Below are positions 18,726 to 27,942 of a stretch of DNA of 64,000 bases, in pieces; positions within the stretch are counted from its first letter, which is position 1; every line of letters starts with the position of its first letter. The notes under the pieces are model-generated. The model ran no database searches. It saw only the letters and a list, made by a program, of their open reading frames with translations, and was not told the DNA's origin. Position numbers and translations under genes: made by a program. Source of the stretch: Microlunatus flavus. Its GTDB lineage: Bacteria > Actinomycetota > Actinomycetes > Propionibacteriales > Propionibacteriaceae. The stretch spans positions 186,001-250,000 of the forward strand of contig NZ_FOFA01000003.1 in NCBI RefSeq assembly GCF_900110855.1. Reading direction: 5' to 3'.

Positions 18726-19712
18726 ATGGACCTCATGACGCTCGGCCACAAGAACGGCGGTGTCTTCAGCCGCCACGACGCCCTCGACGCCGGCGAGTCG
18801 GACGACTCGCTCGCCAGGTTGAGGCGGGACGAGGTGCTCTTCCGCCTCCGCCGTGGGATGTACGTGCTCAGCGAGACCTACCAGGCGGCCGACGACACCG
18901 GCAAGCACCTCCTGCACGCTCGCGCTGCGCTCGCCGCGCAGCGGGGGAAGGTGGCGCTCACGGGGGTCTCGGCGGCGGCGGCGCACGGCTTCGCCATCCA
19001 CCAGCAGGACCTCTCCGTCGTTCACCTCGTCCGGCTCGACGACGTCTCCGGTCGCCGTACGAGCACCATGAACCAGCACCGGCTGGGGGTTCCGCTCACC
19101 GAGGACGAGCTCTGCCGCATCGACGGGCTCCGATCCGTCTCGCCGGCCCGCGCCGTGTGGGAGGTCGCTTGCCGTTCCTCGCTCGAGGCCGGAGTGGTCA
19201 CCGCGGACTCGGCGCTGCACCAGGACCGGCAGATCGAGCCGCTGCTGAAGGACCTGAACGAGCGGTTCGCCAGCGTGCCGGGATCGCGCCGCGCCAGGAT
19301 CGCGTTGCGTCTGGCCGACCATCGTTCCGAGTCCGCCGGCGAGTCCGTGACCCGCGTGCAGTGCTACCGCTTCGGGCTGCCGGCTCCCGAGCTGCAGCAC
19401 GAGGTGTGGGACGAGCGAGGAGAGCTGGTCGCCCGGCTCGACTTCTGGTGGGAGGACTTCGGTCATGCCGCCGAGTTCGACGGTCGGATCAAGTACGACA
19501 AGCTGCTCCGCCCAGGCGAGACCGCCGTCGACGTGGTCCTGCGTGAGAAGCGGCGCGAGGACGAGGTCCGGGCGCTCCTGAGGTGCGGCATGACCCGGAT
19601 CGTGTGGTCGATGGTGATGCCGGAGCGCGCGAGGCGGTCGATGAGCGAGCTGCAGCAGGCGATGGAACGCTCACGTCGGCTCTACGTGCTCGGCCTGGCC
19701 GTCGGTGCGTGA
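18726..19712 (+). CDS. Orphan protein: AbiEi-like winged helix plus Vsr/DUF559-like nuclease domain (element A)
   Basis: This protein has 328 residues. The N-terminal 60 or so resemble the winged-helix antitoxin domain of type IV AbiEi proteins (GGVFSRHDALDAGESDDSLARLRRDE, LFRLRRGMYVL). Next comes a segment with the family pattern LTGVSAAAAHGF. The C-terminal part carries a Vsr/DUF559-type restriction-fold pattern around residues 237-290: RLDFWWEDFGHAAEFDGRIKYD, KRREDEVRALLRCGMTRIVW. No AbiEii toxin gene accompanies it. ATG 18726 or 18735 can be the start; neither has a good ribosome site. It lies alone between two palindromic flanks, and a GTCCACAGG motif occurs at 18637-18645. Function unknown; nuclease activity is inferred from the fold pattern only. 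Confidence 0.75.
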   Translation: MDLMTLGHKNGGVFSRHDALDAGESDDSLARLRRDEVLFRLRRGMYVLSETYQAADDTGKHLLHARAALAAQRGKVALTGVSAAAAHGFAIHQQDLSVVHLVRLDDVSGRRTSTMNQHRLGVPLTEDELCRIDGLRSVSPARAVWEVACRSSLEAGVVTADSALHQDRQIEPLLKDLNERFASVPGSRRARIALRLADHRSESAGESVTRVQCYRFGLPAPELQHEVWDERGELVARLDFWWEDFGHAAEFDGRIKYDKLLRPGETAVDVVLREKRREDEVRALLRCGMTRIVWSMVMPERARRSMSELQQAMERSRRLYVLGLAVGA

Positions 19713-19726
19713 CGAGCGGCGGCGCA

Positions 19727-19803
19727 CTTGGCCGAGCTTGCCGAGGCTTGTCGGGTCCTGCAGGTTGGGCTGAGCGCGTGCATTTCACGACAGCGTGAAA
19801 TGC
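19727..19803 (-). repeat. Right inverted flank of nuclease element A, with hairpin 19780-19803
   Basis: This 77-nt segment is the inverted partner of 18547-18623. Its outer end is a perfect 10-bp hairpin GCATTTCACG, loop ACAG, CGTGAAATGC. Because the hairpin is palindromic, the two tips also align as direct repeats (22 of 24). It begins 14 bases after the nuclease stop codon and could terminate that gene. Confidence 0.7.
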
Positions 19804-19848
19804 AGGGGGTGGGCGACGAGCCCCGAGCGGGGGAACGGGAGGAGCCGC

Positions 19849-20385
19849 ATGACGACGTACGTGGCGTTCCTGCGCGGGGTGAACCTCGGCCCGCACCGGG
19901 CCGTGTCGATGCCGCGGCTCGTGGAGCTCGCGGAGGGGCTGGGGCACGAGGACGTGTGGACCTACCTGCGCACCGGCAACCTCGTGCTCACCAGCACCCA
20001 GGCGGCCGGAACCGTCGAGCGCGGGCTGGCGCGGGCGCTGGAGGAGGAGTACGGCACGACGACGGACGTCACCGTCCGCACGGCCGACCAGCTGCGCGCG
20101 CTCGTCGCCGACAACCCCTTCCCTGACGGGTCCGCGAGCCAGGTCACGGTCACGTTCCTGACCGCCGACCCGCCCCCGGGCCTCGAGGACCGCCTGGCCG
20201 CGATGGCGACGCCGGCCGAGCCGTACGAGGTCCATGGCCGGGAGGTGTGGGTCCGGTTCGGCGACGGGCTGGCGCGCAGCAGGCTCGCCGCCGGCCTCAG
20301 CAAGGTCGTCGGGGTGAGCGCGACGACCCGCACCGTCGGAACCGTCGCCAAGCTCGTCGCGGGCATCGACAAGCGGGCGGGCTGA
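19849..20385 (+). CDS. DUF1697 family protein
   Basis: A 178-residue protein of the DUF1697 family, recognised by the opening TTYVAFLRGVNLGPHRAVSM, the segment TYLRTGNLVL, and the ending VVGVSATTRTVGTVAKLV. The family is widespread in actinobacteria and has no established biochemical role. ATG 19849 is chosen because GGAGGAG lies just upstream (19838-19844); the longer in-frame start at 19795 would run through the hairpin of the preceding repeat. It is followed after 29 bases by the ABC exporter, which seems to have its own -10 box. Confidence 0.9.
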   Translation: MTTYVAFLRGVNLGPHRAVSMPRLVELAEGLGHEDVWTYLRTGNLVLTSTQAAGTVERGLARALEEEYGTTTDVTVRTADQLRALVADNPFPDGSASQVTVTFLTADPPPGLEDRLAAMATPAEPYEVHGREVWVRFGDGLARSRLAAGLSKVVGVSATTRTVGTVAKLVAGIDKRAG

Positions 20386-20402
20386 CTGTCGCACCCCGCG
20401 CC

Positions 20403-20414
20403 TAGGCTCTCGCC
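20403..20414 (+). promoter_or_regulatory. Leaderless-type -10 box of the ABC exporter
   Basis: TAGGCT at 20403-20408 lies six bases before the ATG at 20415. Transcription would start at or next to the start codon. Confidence 0.5.
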
Positions 20415-22463
20415 ATGAGCGACGCGAGCGTGGTCCCGGAGGCCGCCGCCGAGGACGTCGCGCCGACCACCCTGCGCCGGATCGCCCGCCTGCTCGCGCC
20501 GTACCGCACCAAGATGCTGCTCGTCGTGGCGGCCGTCGTGCTGTCCGCCCTGCTCGGCGTCGCGGCCCCCTTCCTCACCAAGGCCGTGTTCGACGACGCG
20601 CTCTTCCCCGTCGACGGGGCACGCGCCGACCTGCGGCTGCTGGGCTGGCTCGTCGGCGGGCTGGTCGCCATCCCGATCGCCACCGCGCTCATCGGCATCG
20701 GGCAGAACTGGTTGACCAGCACCATCGGCAACTCGGCCATGGCCGACCTGCGGAGCGACCTCTTCGCGCACCTGCAGAAGATGGAGCTCGCCTTCTTCAC
20801 CGCCACCAAGACCGGGGCGATCCAGTCGCGGCTGGCCAACGACGTCAGCGGCGTGCGCACCGTGCTCACCGACACCGCGACGACGATCGTGCAGAACTCG
20901 GTGACGGTGATCTCCGCCTTCGTCGCGATGCTGCTGCTCAGTTGGCAGCTGACGATCATCACCCTGGTGCTGATGCCGCTCTTCGTGTGGCTGCAGCTGC
21001 GCGTCGGCCAGCGCCGTCAGCGGCTGGCGCGGCGCACGCAGGAGTCGCTGTCGGAGATGACGGCGATCACCGAGGAGGCGCTGTCGGTCTCCGGCATCCT
21101 GCTGGCCAAGGTCTTCAACCGGGCCGACTCCGAGGTGCGCCGCTACCGCGACGAGAACGCGCGCCAGACCCGCCTGCAGGTCGAGCAGGCCATGACCGGC
21201 CGGGCGTTCTTCGCCATCGTGCAGACGTTCTTCGCCATCACGCCGGCCCTGATCTACCTCGCCGCCGGCTTCATCATCACCGGGCGCGTCACGCTCGGCT
21301 CCGCCGCGCTGACGGCGGGCACGCTCGTCGCCTTCACCACGCTGCAGGCCCGCCTGCAGATGCCGCTCATCCAGCTGATGCGCGTCACCCTCGACGTGCA
21401 GACCTCGCTCGCGCTGTTCCGGCGGATCTTCGAGTACCTCGACCTCGTGCCGGCGATCGTCGAGCGGCCGGGTGCCCGTCCGCTGCCGCCGTCGACCACG
21501 GGCGGGGCGGTCGAGTTCGCCGACGTGAGCTTCCGCTACCCGGCCCCGCGCACGCTGAGCGGTGCCGCCCCCGGTGGGTCGCGGTTCAACGACGCCGCCA
21601 CCGGCCGCACCCCCGCCCCAGCGCCCGCCCCTGCGCCCGCGGCGGGCGCCGAGAACGAGGCGCCGCCGAGCGAGCACTGGACGCTGCGGGAGCTGTCGCT
21701 GCGCATCGAGCCGGGCCAGCTCGCCGCGATCGTCGGCCCGTCCGGATCGGGCAAGACGACCATGACCTACCTCGTGCCACGCTTCTACGACGTCACGGAA
21801 GGGGCCGTCCTCGTCGACGGGGTCGACGTCCGCGACGCCACCATGGACTCCCTGGCCGAGACGGTCGGGATGGTCACCCAGGAGCCGTACCTCTTCCACG
21901 GCACCATCTACGACAACATCGCGTACGCCCGCCCCGCCGCCACCGAGGCCGAGGTGCACCAGGCCGCGGTGAACGCGAACATCCACGACCGGATCATGAG
22001 CTTCGACGAGGGCTACGACACCGTGACCGGCGAGCGCGGCTACCGGCTGTCGGGCGGGGAGAAGCAGCGCCTCGCCATCGCGCGGGTGTTCCTCATGGAC
22101 CCGCGCGTCCTCATCCTCGACGAGGCGACGTCGGCGCTGGACACCGAGACCGAGCGCCTCGTGCAGGAGGCCCTGGAACGCGCGACCGCCGGGCGGACGA
22201 CGATCGCCATCGCCCACCGGCTGTCGACGATCCAGAACGCCGACGTCATCTTCGGGCTGGAGGACGGCCGGCTGGTGGAGCAGGGCACGCACGCCGAGCT
22301 GCTGGCCCGCGGCGGGCTCTACGCGCGGCTGTACGCCGAGCAGTTCGGCGACGGCCAGGTCGAGGCCCGCTTCGCCGACGGCGTGCTGTTCAGCGACGGG
22401 CGCACGCTGTGCGACCCGGAGGACGGCGGACGCGAGCGACGCCGGGCGGACGTCTCCGTCTGA
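20415..22463 (+). CDS. ABC exporter, fused membrane and ATPase domains (multidrug/lipid type)
   Basis: A half-transporter of 682 residues that would work as a homodimer. Six membrane helices occupy about residues 30-320. The ATPase domain has Walker A GPSGSGKTTMTY (about 441), the Q-loop MVTQEPYLFHGTIYDNIA, the signature LSGGEKQRLAIARV, Walker B VLILDEATSALD and the H-loop AIAHRLSTI. Odd: between the first ATPase strand (VSFRYP, about 370) and LRELSLRIEPG there is an Ala/Pro/Gly-rich insertion of about 45 residues, including repeated AP, not usual in this family. The frame stays open and the base composition is like the neighbours. Substrate cannot be told from sequence. The next gene is separated by a stem-loop. 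Confidence 0.93.
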   Translation: MSDASVVPEAAAEDVAPTTLRRIARLLAPYRTKMLLVVAAVVLSALLGVAAPFLTKAVFDDALFPVDGARADLRLLGWLVGGLVAIPIATALIGIGQNWLTSTIGNSAMADLRSDLFAHLQKMELAFFTATKTGAIQSRLANDVSGVRTVLTDTATTIVQNSVTVISAFVAMLLLSWQLTIITLVLMPLFVWLQLRVGQRRQRLARRTQESLSEMTAITEEALSVSGILLAKVFNRADSEVRRYRDENARQTRLQVEQAMTGRAFFAIVQTFFAITPALIYLAAGFIITGRVTLGSAALTAGTLVAFTTLQARLQMPLIQLMRVTLDVQTSLALFRRIFEYLDLVPAIVERPGARPLPPSTTGGAVEFADVSFRYPAPRTLSGAAPGGSRFNDAATGRTPAPAPAPAPAAGAENEAPPSEHWTLRELSLRIEPGQLAAIVGPSGSGKTTMTYLVPRFYDVTEGAVLVDGVDVRDATMDSLAETVGMVTQEPYLFHGTIYDNIAYARPAATEAEVHQAAVNANIHDRIMSFDEGYDTVTGERGYRLSGGEKQRLAIARVFLMDPRVLILDEATSALDTETERLVQEALERATAGRTTIAIAHRLSTIQNADVIFGLEDGRLVEQGTHAELLARGGLYARLYAEQFGDGQVEARFADGVLFSDGRTLCDPEDGGRERRRADVSV

Positions 22464-22504
22464 GCGCGGCTCGCCCGGCGCGTCGCCGAGCGCGCGGGCA
22501 CGAG

Positions 22505-22536
22505 GGGGTGGGAGCGTGTGCTCGCTCCGTCACCCC
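22505..22536 (+). terminator. Stem-loop between ABC exporter and secreted peptidase
   Basis: GGGGTG-GGAGCG (22505-22516) pairs with CGCTCC and, after a two-base bulge, CACCCC (22523-22536) around a six-base loop. It lies in the 92-base gap and probably ends the exporter transcript. It could also be part of the peptidase leader. Confidence 0.5.
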
Positions 22537-22555
22537 TCACCGAGAGCGAGCCCGC

Positions 22556-24247
22556 ATGACCCTGCGACCCAGAGCCCTGGCGTCCACCCTGCTCACCACC
22601 TTCCTCACCTCGGGGGCGCTGATCGCGTCCGCCGGGCTGCTCAGCCCGCCCGCCCAGGCCGCGCCGGCGGTCCCGGCTGCACCTGCCGCACCCGCGGCGT
22701 CGGCCGCCTCGGCGTCCTTCACCCCGGCGGCCCCGGTCTGGGGCACCTGCTCGTCGGACACGCTGAAGCAGCTCAAGGCCGAGTGCGCCAAGATCGTGGT
22801 CCCCCTCGACTACGACCACCCCGCCGGCGCGAAGATCAAGCTCGCGATCAGCCGGATCAAGCACACGACGAAGGACTACCAGGGGGTGATGCTGGTCAAC
22901 CCGGGCGGGCCCGGCGGCTCCGGCCTGGGGCTCTCCGTCCTCAAGCTGTACGTCCCGAACGGCGGCGGCGACACCTACGACTGGATCGGCTTCGACCCGC
23001 GCGGCGTCGGGGCGAGCGAGCCGGCCGTGTCCTGCGACCCGAACTACTTCGGCTACGACCGGCCCCGCTACGTGCCGGCCAGCCCGGCCCTGAGCGACGC
23101 CTGGTTCACCAAGACGGACGCCTACACCAAGGCCTGCGCGCAGAAGAACGGCGCGATCCTCGAGCACCTCACCACGCGCGACTCGGCCATGGACATGGAG
23201 AGCATCCGCAAGGCGCTCGGCGAGAAGAAGATCAACTACTACGGCTTCTCGTACGGCACGTACCTCGGCCAGGTCTACGGCACCCTCTACCCGAAGCGCT
23301 TGCGCCGGGTCGTCTTCGACGGCACGGTCGACCCGCGCAAGATCTGGTACGACGCCAACCTCGACCAGGACGTCGCCTTCGACCGCAACATCGACATCTG
23401 GTTCGGCTGGATCGCCAAGCACGACGACGTCTACCACCTGGGCACGACGCTGAAGGACGTGCGCTCGCGGTTCTACAAGACCGAGGAGCGCCTCTACCGC
23501 GACCCGGTCAAGGGCAAGGGCGGCAACCTCGGCGGCAGCGAGTGGGTCGACGCCTTCCTCTACGCCGGCTACTACCAGACCACCTGGACCGACCTGGCCC
23601 AGACGTTCTCCGACTTCGTGCGCAAGGGCGACGTGGCGGCGCTGGAGGCGGCCTACCTCGACGCCAACGGCTACGGCGACGACAACGGCTACGCGGTCTA
23701 CCTCGGCGTGCAGTGCACCGACACCAAGACGTGGCCCGAGAAGTGGAGCACGTGGGAGCGCGACAACTGGAAGGCCTTCGCCAAGGCGCCGTACGAGACC
23801 TGGGCCAACGCCTGGTACAACGAGCCCTGCCGCCACTGGCCGGCCAAGCCGCACAAGGAGGTCAAGATCAACGGCAAGAAGGTGAAGAGCCTGCTGATGA
23901 TCAACGAGACCCTGGACGCGGCGACCCCGTACGCGGGCAGCCTCGAGGTGCGCAAGCGCTTCCCCAAGGCCCGCCTGATCGCCGAGCCGGGCGGCACGAC
24001 GCACTCCGGCTCGCTCTACGGCAACGCCTGCGTCGACGACCGGATCGCCGACTACCTGGCCACGGGCAAGCTGCCCAAGCGCAAGTCGGGCAAGCGCGCC
24101 GACGTCGAGTGCGCGCCGCTCCCGCAGCCGGACCCGAGCCCGGCGGCGCAGCAGAAGAAGGCCGGCGAGAAGGCCGCGCAGCCGCAGGCCAAGCGGCCCA
24201 CGCTGAAGGACCTCACCGGCACCAGGGGCGCTCTCCTGCACCGCTGA
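22556..24247 (+). CDS. Secreted alpha/beta hydrolase, S33 tripeptidyl aminopeptidase-like
   Basis: A 563-residue exported protein. The signal peptide has a charged start (MTLRPRALA), a hydrophobic core and a cleavage site near PAQA-A (residue 36), followed by a long Ala/Pro linker. The hydrolase domain matches the Streptomyces SlpD/Tap type of S33 peptidases: oxyanion GGPGGSG, WIGFDPRGVGASEP, nucleophile Ser232 in GFSYGTYLG, and the C-terminal domain with DAATPYAGSLEVRKRF and catalytic His in TTHSGS. The C-terminus is Lys/Ala/Pro-rich. It probably removes N-terminal peptides from extracellular substrates. A strong stem-loop follows, so it is a single-gene unit. Confidence 0.92.
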   Translation: MTLRPRALASTLLTTFLTSGALIASAGLLSPPAQAAPAVPAAPAAPAASAASASFTPAAPVWGTCSSDTLKQLKAECAKIVVPLDYDHPAGAKIKLAISRIKHTTKDYQGVMLVNPGGPGGSGLGLSVLKLYVPNGGGDTYDWIGFDPRGVGASEPAVSCDPNYFGYDRPRYVPASPALSDAWFTKTDAYTKACAQKNGAILEHLTTRDSAMDMESIRKALGEKKINYYGFSYGTYLGQVYGTLYPKRLRRVVFDGTVDPRKIWYDANLDQDVAFDRNIDIWFGWIAKHDDVYHLGTTLKDVRSRFYKTEERLYRDPVKGKGGNLGGSEWVDAFLYAGYYQTTWTDLAQTFSDFVRKGDVAALEAAYLDANGYGDDNGYAVYLGVQCTDTKTWPEKWSTWERDNWKAFAKAPYETWANAWYNEPCRHWPAKPHKEVKINGKKVKSLLMINETLDAATPYAGSLEVRKRFPKARLIAEPGGTTHSGSLYGNACVDDRIADYLATGKLPKRKSGKRADVECAPLPQPDPSPAAQQKKAGEKAAQPQAKRPTLKDLTGTRGALLHR

Positions 24248-24273
24248 GCAGTCCCGACCCGGCTCGACCGAGC

Positions 24274-24312
24274 ACGACACGCCCGGCCCACCTCGTGGGC
24301 CGGGCGCGTCGT
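24274..24312 (+). terminator. Strong stem-loop terminator after the secreted peptidase
   Basis: An 18-bp inverted repeat (24274-24291 and 24295-24312) with one mismatch and a CTC loop. The core is CGCCCGGCCCAC paired with GTGGGCCGGGCG. No T-run follows, which is normal for actinobacterial terminators. Confidence 0.85.
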
Positions 24313-24336
24313 CTCGGGGCTGTCGGCGAGGGCGCT

Positions 24337-24351
24337 TAGAGTGGCCCTCCG
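24337..24351 (+). promoter_or_regulatory. dnaE -10 box close to the start codon
   Basis: TAGAGT at 24337-24342 lies nine bases before the dnaE ATG, giving a leaderless or near-leaderless message. It sits just downstream of the preceding terminator. Confidence 0.5.
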
Positions 24352-27300
24352 ATGAGCACCAGCACCGCACCCACCCGCTCAGGAGCCGGCTCCGCGCCGG
24401 GCTCGAGCGACAGCTTCGTCCACCTGCACGTCCACTCCGAGTACTCGATGCTCGACGGGGCGGCCCGCATCAAGGACCTCTTCGCCGGGTGCGAGGAGCA
24501 GGGCATGCCCGCCATCGCGGTTACCGACCACGGCAACCTCTTCGGCGCCTACGAGTTCCACAAGGCGTCCAAGGGCACCGGGGTCAAGCCGATCGTCGGC
24601 CTCGAGGCCTACGTCACGCCCAAGACCCACCGCAGCGAGCGCAAGCGGGTGCGGTGGGGCGACGCCAAGGCGGCGGCCAACGGCGACGACGTCTCCGGCG
24701 GTGGCGCCTTCACCCACATGACGATGTGGGCCGAGAGCACGACCGGGCTGCACAACCTCTTCCGGATGGGCTCGCTCGCCTCGCTCGAGGGCTACTACTT
24801 CAAGCCGCGCGTCGACCGCGAGCTGCTGAACACGTACGGCAAGGGCCTCATCGCCACGACGGGCTGCCCCTCGGGGGAGGTCCAGACCTACCTGCGCCTG
24901 GGCAAGTACGACGAGGCGGTCGCCAGCGCCGCCGAGTTCCGCGACATCTTCGGCGCGGACAGCTACTTCGTCGAGCTGATGGACCACGGCCTGTCCATCG
25001 AGAACCGGGTGCGCCAGGACCTGCTCCGGCTCGCCAAGGACCTCCACCTGCCGCTGGTCGCCACGAACGACCTCCACTACGCGACCCGGGCCGAGGCCGC
25101 CGCGCACGAGGTGCTGCTCTGCGTGCAGTCCGGGTCGACGATGGCCGACGCCAACCGCTTCAAGTTCGACGGCGACGGCTACTACCTCAAGTCCCCGGCC
25201 GAGATGCGCCGGCTCTTCGCCGAGCTGCCCGACGCCTGCGACAACACCCTGGCCATCGCCGAGCGCTGCGACATCTCCTTCGCCGAGGGCACCGGCACGT
25301 ACATGCCGCGCTTCCCCTGCCCGCCGGGGGAGGACGAGACCTCCTGGTTCATCAAGGAGGTCGAGACCGGCCTGCGCCGCCGCTACCCGGGCGGGATCCC
25401 CGACGAGGTCCGCCGCCAGGCCGAGTTCGAGACCGGCGTCATCACCCAGATGGGCTTCGCCGGCTACTTCCTCGTGGTCGCCGACTTCATCAACTGGGCC
25501 AAGGAGAACGGCATCCGCGTCGGCCCCGGCCGTGGATCGGGCGCCGGGTCGATGGCCGCGTACGCGATGCGGATCACCGACCTCGACCCGCTCCAGCACG
25601 GCCTGATCTTCGAGCGGTTCCTCAACCCCGACCGCGTCTCGATGCCCGACTTCGACATCGACTTCGACGAGCGCCGCCGGGGCGAGGTGATCCGCTACGT
25701 CACGCAGAAGTACGGCGAGGACCGGGTCAGCCAGATCGTCACCTACGGCACGATCAAGGCCAAGCAGGCCGTCAAGGACGCCTCGCGCGTGCTCGGCTAC
25801 CCGTTCGGCATGGGGGAGCGCCTGACCAAGGCGATGCCGCCGCCCGTCATGGGCAAGGACGTGCCGCTGGGCAAGCTCTTCGACAAGGAGCACCCCCGCT
25901 ACGGCGAGGGCGGCGAGTTCCGCTCGATCTACGAGTCCGACGCCGACGTGCAGAAGGTCGTCGACACCGCACGCGACCTCGAGGGCCTCAAGCGCCAGTG
26001 GGGCGTGCACGCCGCCGGCGTGATCATGAGCAGCGAACCGCTCATCGACATCATCCCGATCATGCGCCGCGAGCAGGACGGCGCGATCATCACCCAGTTC
26101 GACTACCCGACGTGCGAGTCGCTGGGCCTGATCAAGATGGACTTCCTCGGGCTGCGGAACCTCACCGTGCTCGACGACGCCGTCAAGAACATCAAGCTCA
26201 ACCGCGGCGTCGACCTGGTGCTCGAGGACCTGGCGCTGGACGACCCGGGGACGTACGCGCTGCTGGGCCACGGCGACACGCTCGGCGTGTTCCAGCTCGA
26301 CGGCGGGCCGATGCGCTCGCTGCTGCGGCTGATGCGCCCGGACAACTTCGAGGACATCTCCGCCGTCCTCGCGCTCTACCGCCCCGGCCCCATGGGCGTC
26401 GACAGCCACACGAACTACGCCCTGCGCAAGAACGGCCGCCAGGACATCACGCCGATCCACCCCGAGCTCGAGGAGCCGCTGAAGGAGATCCTCGGGACGA
26501 CGTACGGCCTGATCGTCTACCAGGAGCAGGTGATGGCGACCGCGCAGAAGGTCGCGGGCTACACCCTGGGCCAGGCCGACCTGCTGCGCCGGGCGATGGG
26601 CAAGAAGAAGAAGGAGATCCTCGACGCCGAGTTCAAGCCGTTCTCCGCCGGCATGCGGGCCAACGGCTACTCCGACTCCGCGATCAAGGCCCTGTGGGAC
26701 GTGCTCGTCCCCTTCTCCGACTACGCGTTCAACAAGGCGCACACGGCGGCGTACGGGCTCGTCTCCTACTGGACGGCCTACCTCAAGGCCAACTTCCGCG
26801 CGGAGTTCATGGCCGCGCTGCTGACCTCGGTCGGGGACGACAAGGACAAGATGGCCATCTACCTCGGCGAGTGCCGCCGGATGGGCATCCAGGTGCTGCC
26901 GCCCGACGTCAACGAGTCCGAGGCGAACTTCACCCCCGTCGGGACCGACATCCGCTTCGGCCTCACCGCCGTGCGCAACGTCGGTGCCAACGCGGTGGAG
27001 AAGGTCGTCGCGGCGCGCACCGCGAACGGCAAGGCCGCGGACTTCTACTCCTTCCTGGACCAGGCCGACCTCGTGGTCTGCAACAAGCGCCTCATCGAGT
27101 CGCTGGTCAAGGCCGGCGCGTTCGACTCGATGGGTCACACCCGCCGCGCGCTGATGAGCGTCTACGAGTCGGCGGTCGACGGGGTGCTCGACCTCAAGCG
27201 CAACGAGGCCCGCGGGCAGGACGCCTTCGACTTCGGCTTCGATCCCGACGACTCCGGTGGTGCGGGCTCGCACCTGACCGGCGTCGTCCCCGACCTGCCG

Positions 27301-27942
27301 GAGTGGGACAAGCGGACCAAGCTGGCCTTCGAGCGCGAGATGCTCGGCCTCTACGTCAGCGACCACCCGCTGCTCGGCCTGGAGCACATCCTGTCGACCG
27401 AGCGCGACATCAGCATCGGCGAGCTGCTGGGCGACGACGGCCCGCGCGAGGGCCAGGTGACGATCGCCGGGATGATCACCAACGTCAACCGCAAGACGAC
27501 CAAGCGCGGCGACCTGTGGGCGGTGCTGACGGTCGAGGACCTCGAGGCCTCGATCGAGGTGCTGCTGTTCCCCAAGGCGTACGACCTGGTCTCGACCGTC
27601 CTGGCCAGCGACGTCGTCGTCCGGGTCAAGGGCCGCATCAAGGCCGACGACGACGCGGTCTCCCTCAACGCCTCGGAGCTGACGCTGCCGGACGTCAGCG
27701 AGGCGCCGACCGGTCCGGTCGTCATCTCGCTGCCGGCCGTGCGCTGCACGCCGCCCGTCGTGGCCCAGCTCAAGGACGTGCTCACGTCGTACCCGGGCAC
27801 GACCGAGGTGCGGCTGCGGCTGCAGAGCTCGGCCGGGCGCTCGACGCTCATGCGGCTCGACGCGCACCTCAGCGTGAGCCCGTCGGGCCCCCTCATGGCC
27901 GACCTCAAGGCCCTGCTGGGTCCGTCCTGCCTGGCCTCGTGA
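24352..27942 (+). CDS. dnaE: DNA polymerase III alpha subunit
   Basis: The replicative polymerase chain, 1196 residues, of DnaE1 length. It starts with a PHP domain (VHLHVHSEYSMLDGAARI; ITDHG-like VTDHGNLFGAYEF), which in actinobacteria acts as the proofreading exonuclease. The catalytic aspartates lie in MPDFDIDFDERRRGEVI (about 433-437), with GPGRGSGAGSMAAY just before. The helix-hairpin-helix region (about 880-920) and an OB-fold (VTIAGMITNVNRKTTKRGDLWAVLTVEDLE, about 1035-1065) follow. The stop overlaps the GTG of the next small membrane protein gene, an arrangement seen with DUF2567-type genes. Confidence 0.97.
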   Translation: MSTSTAPTRSGAGSAPGSSDSFVHLHVHSEYSMLDGAARIKDLFAGCEEQGMPAIAVTDHGNLFGAYEFHKASKGTGVKPIVGLEAYVTPKTHRSERKRVRWGDAKAAANGDDVSGGGAFTHMTMWAESTTGLHNLFRMGSLASLEGYYFKPRVDRELLNTYGKGLIATTGCPSGEVQTYLRLGKYDEAVASAAEFRDIFGADSYFVELMDHGLSIENRVRQDLLRLAKDLHLPLVATNDLHYATRAEAAAHEVLLCVQSGSTMADANRFKFDGDGYYLKSPAEMRRLFAELPDACDNTLAIAERCDISFAEGTGTYMPRFPCPPGEDETSWFIKEVETGLRRRYPGGIPDEVRRQAEFETGVITQMGFAGYFLVVADFINWAKENGIRVGPGRGSGAGSMAAYAMRITDLDPLQHGLIFERFLNPDRVSMPDFDIDFDERRRGEVIRYVTQKYGEDRVSQIVTYGTIKAKQAVKDASRVLGYPFGMGERLTKAMPPPVMGKDVPLGKLFDKEHPRYGEGGEFRSIYESDADVQKVVDTARDLEGLKRQWGVHAAGVIMSSEPLIDIIPIMRREQDGAIITQFDYPTCESLGLIKMDFLGLRNLTVLDDAVKNIKLNRGVDLVLEDLALDDPGTYALLGHGDTLGVFQLDGGPMRSLLRLMRPDNFEDISAVLALYRPGPMGVDSHTNYALRKNGRQDITPIHPELEEPLKEILGTTYGLIVYQEQVMATAQKVAGYTLGQADLLRRAMGKKKKEILDAEFKPFSAGMRANGYSDSAIKALWDVLVPFSDYAFNKAHTAAYGLVSYWTAYLKANFRAEFMAALLTSVGDDKDKMAIYLGECRRMGIQVLPPDVNESEANFTPVGTDIRFGLTAVRNVGANAVEKVVAARTANGKAADFYSFLDQADLVVCNKRLIESLVKAGAFDSMGHTRRALMSVYESAVDGVLDLKRNEARGQDAFDFGFDPDDSGGAGSHLTGVVPDLPEWDKRTKLAFEREMLGLYVSDHPLLGLEHILSTERDISIGELLGDDGPREGQVTIAGMITNVNRKTTKRGDLWAVLTVEDLEASIEVLLFPKAYDLVSTVLASDVVVRVKGRIKADDDAVSLNASELTLPDVSEAPTGPVVISLPAVRCTPPVVAQLKDVLTSYPGTTEVRLRLQSSAGRSTLMRLDAHLSVSPSGPLMADLKALLGPSCLAS

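Noticed and set aside
18726-19712. A complete type IV AbiE toxin-antitoxin system
   Set aside because: Only an AbiEi-like domain is present; no nucleotidyltransferase AbiEii gene lies next to either orphan gene, and both carry a nuclease-like C-terminus instead.
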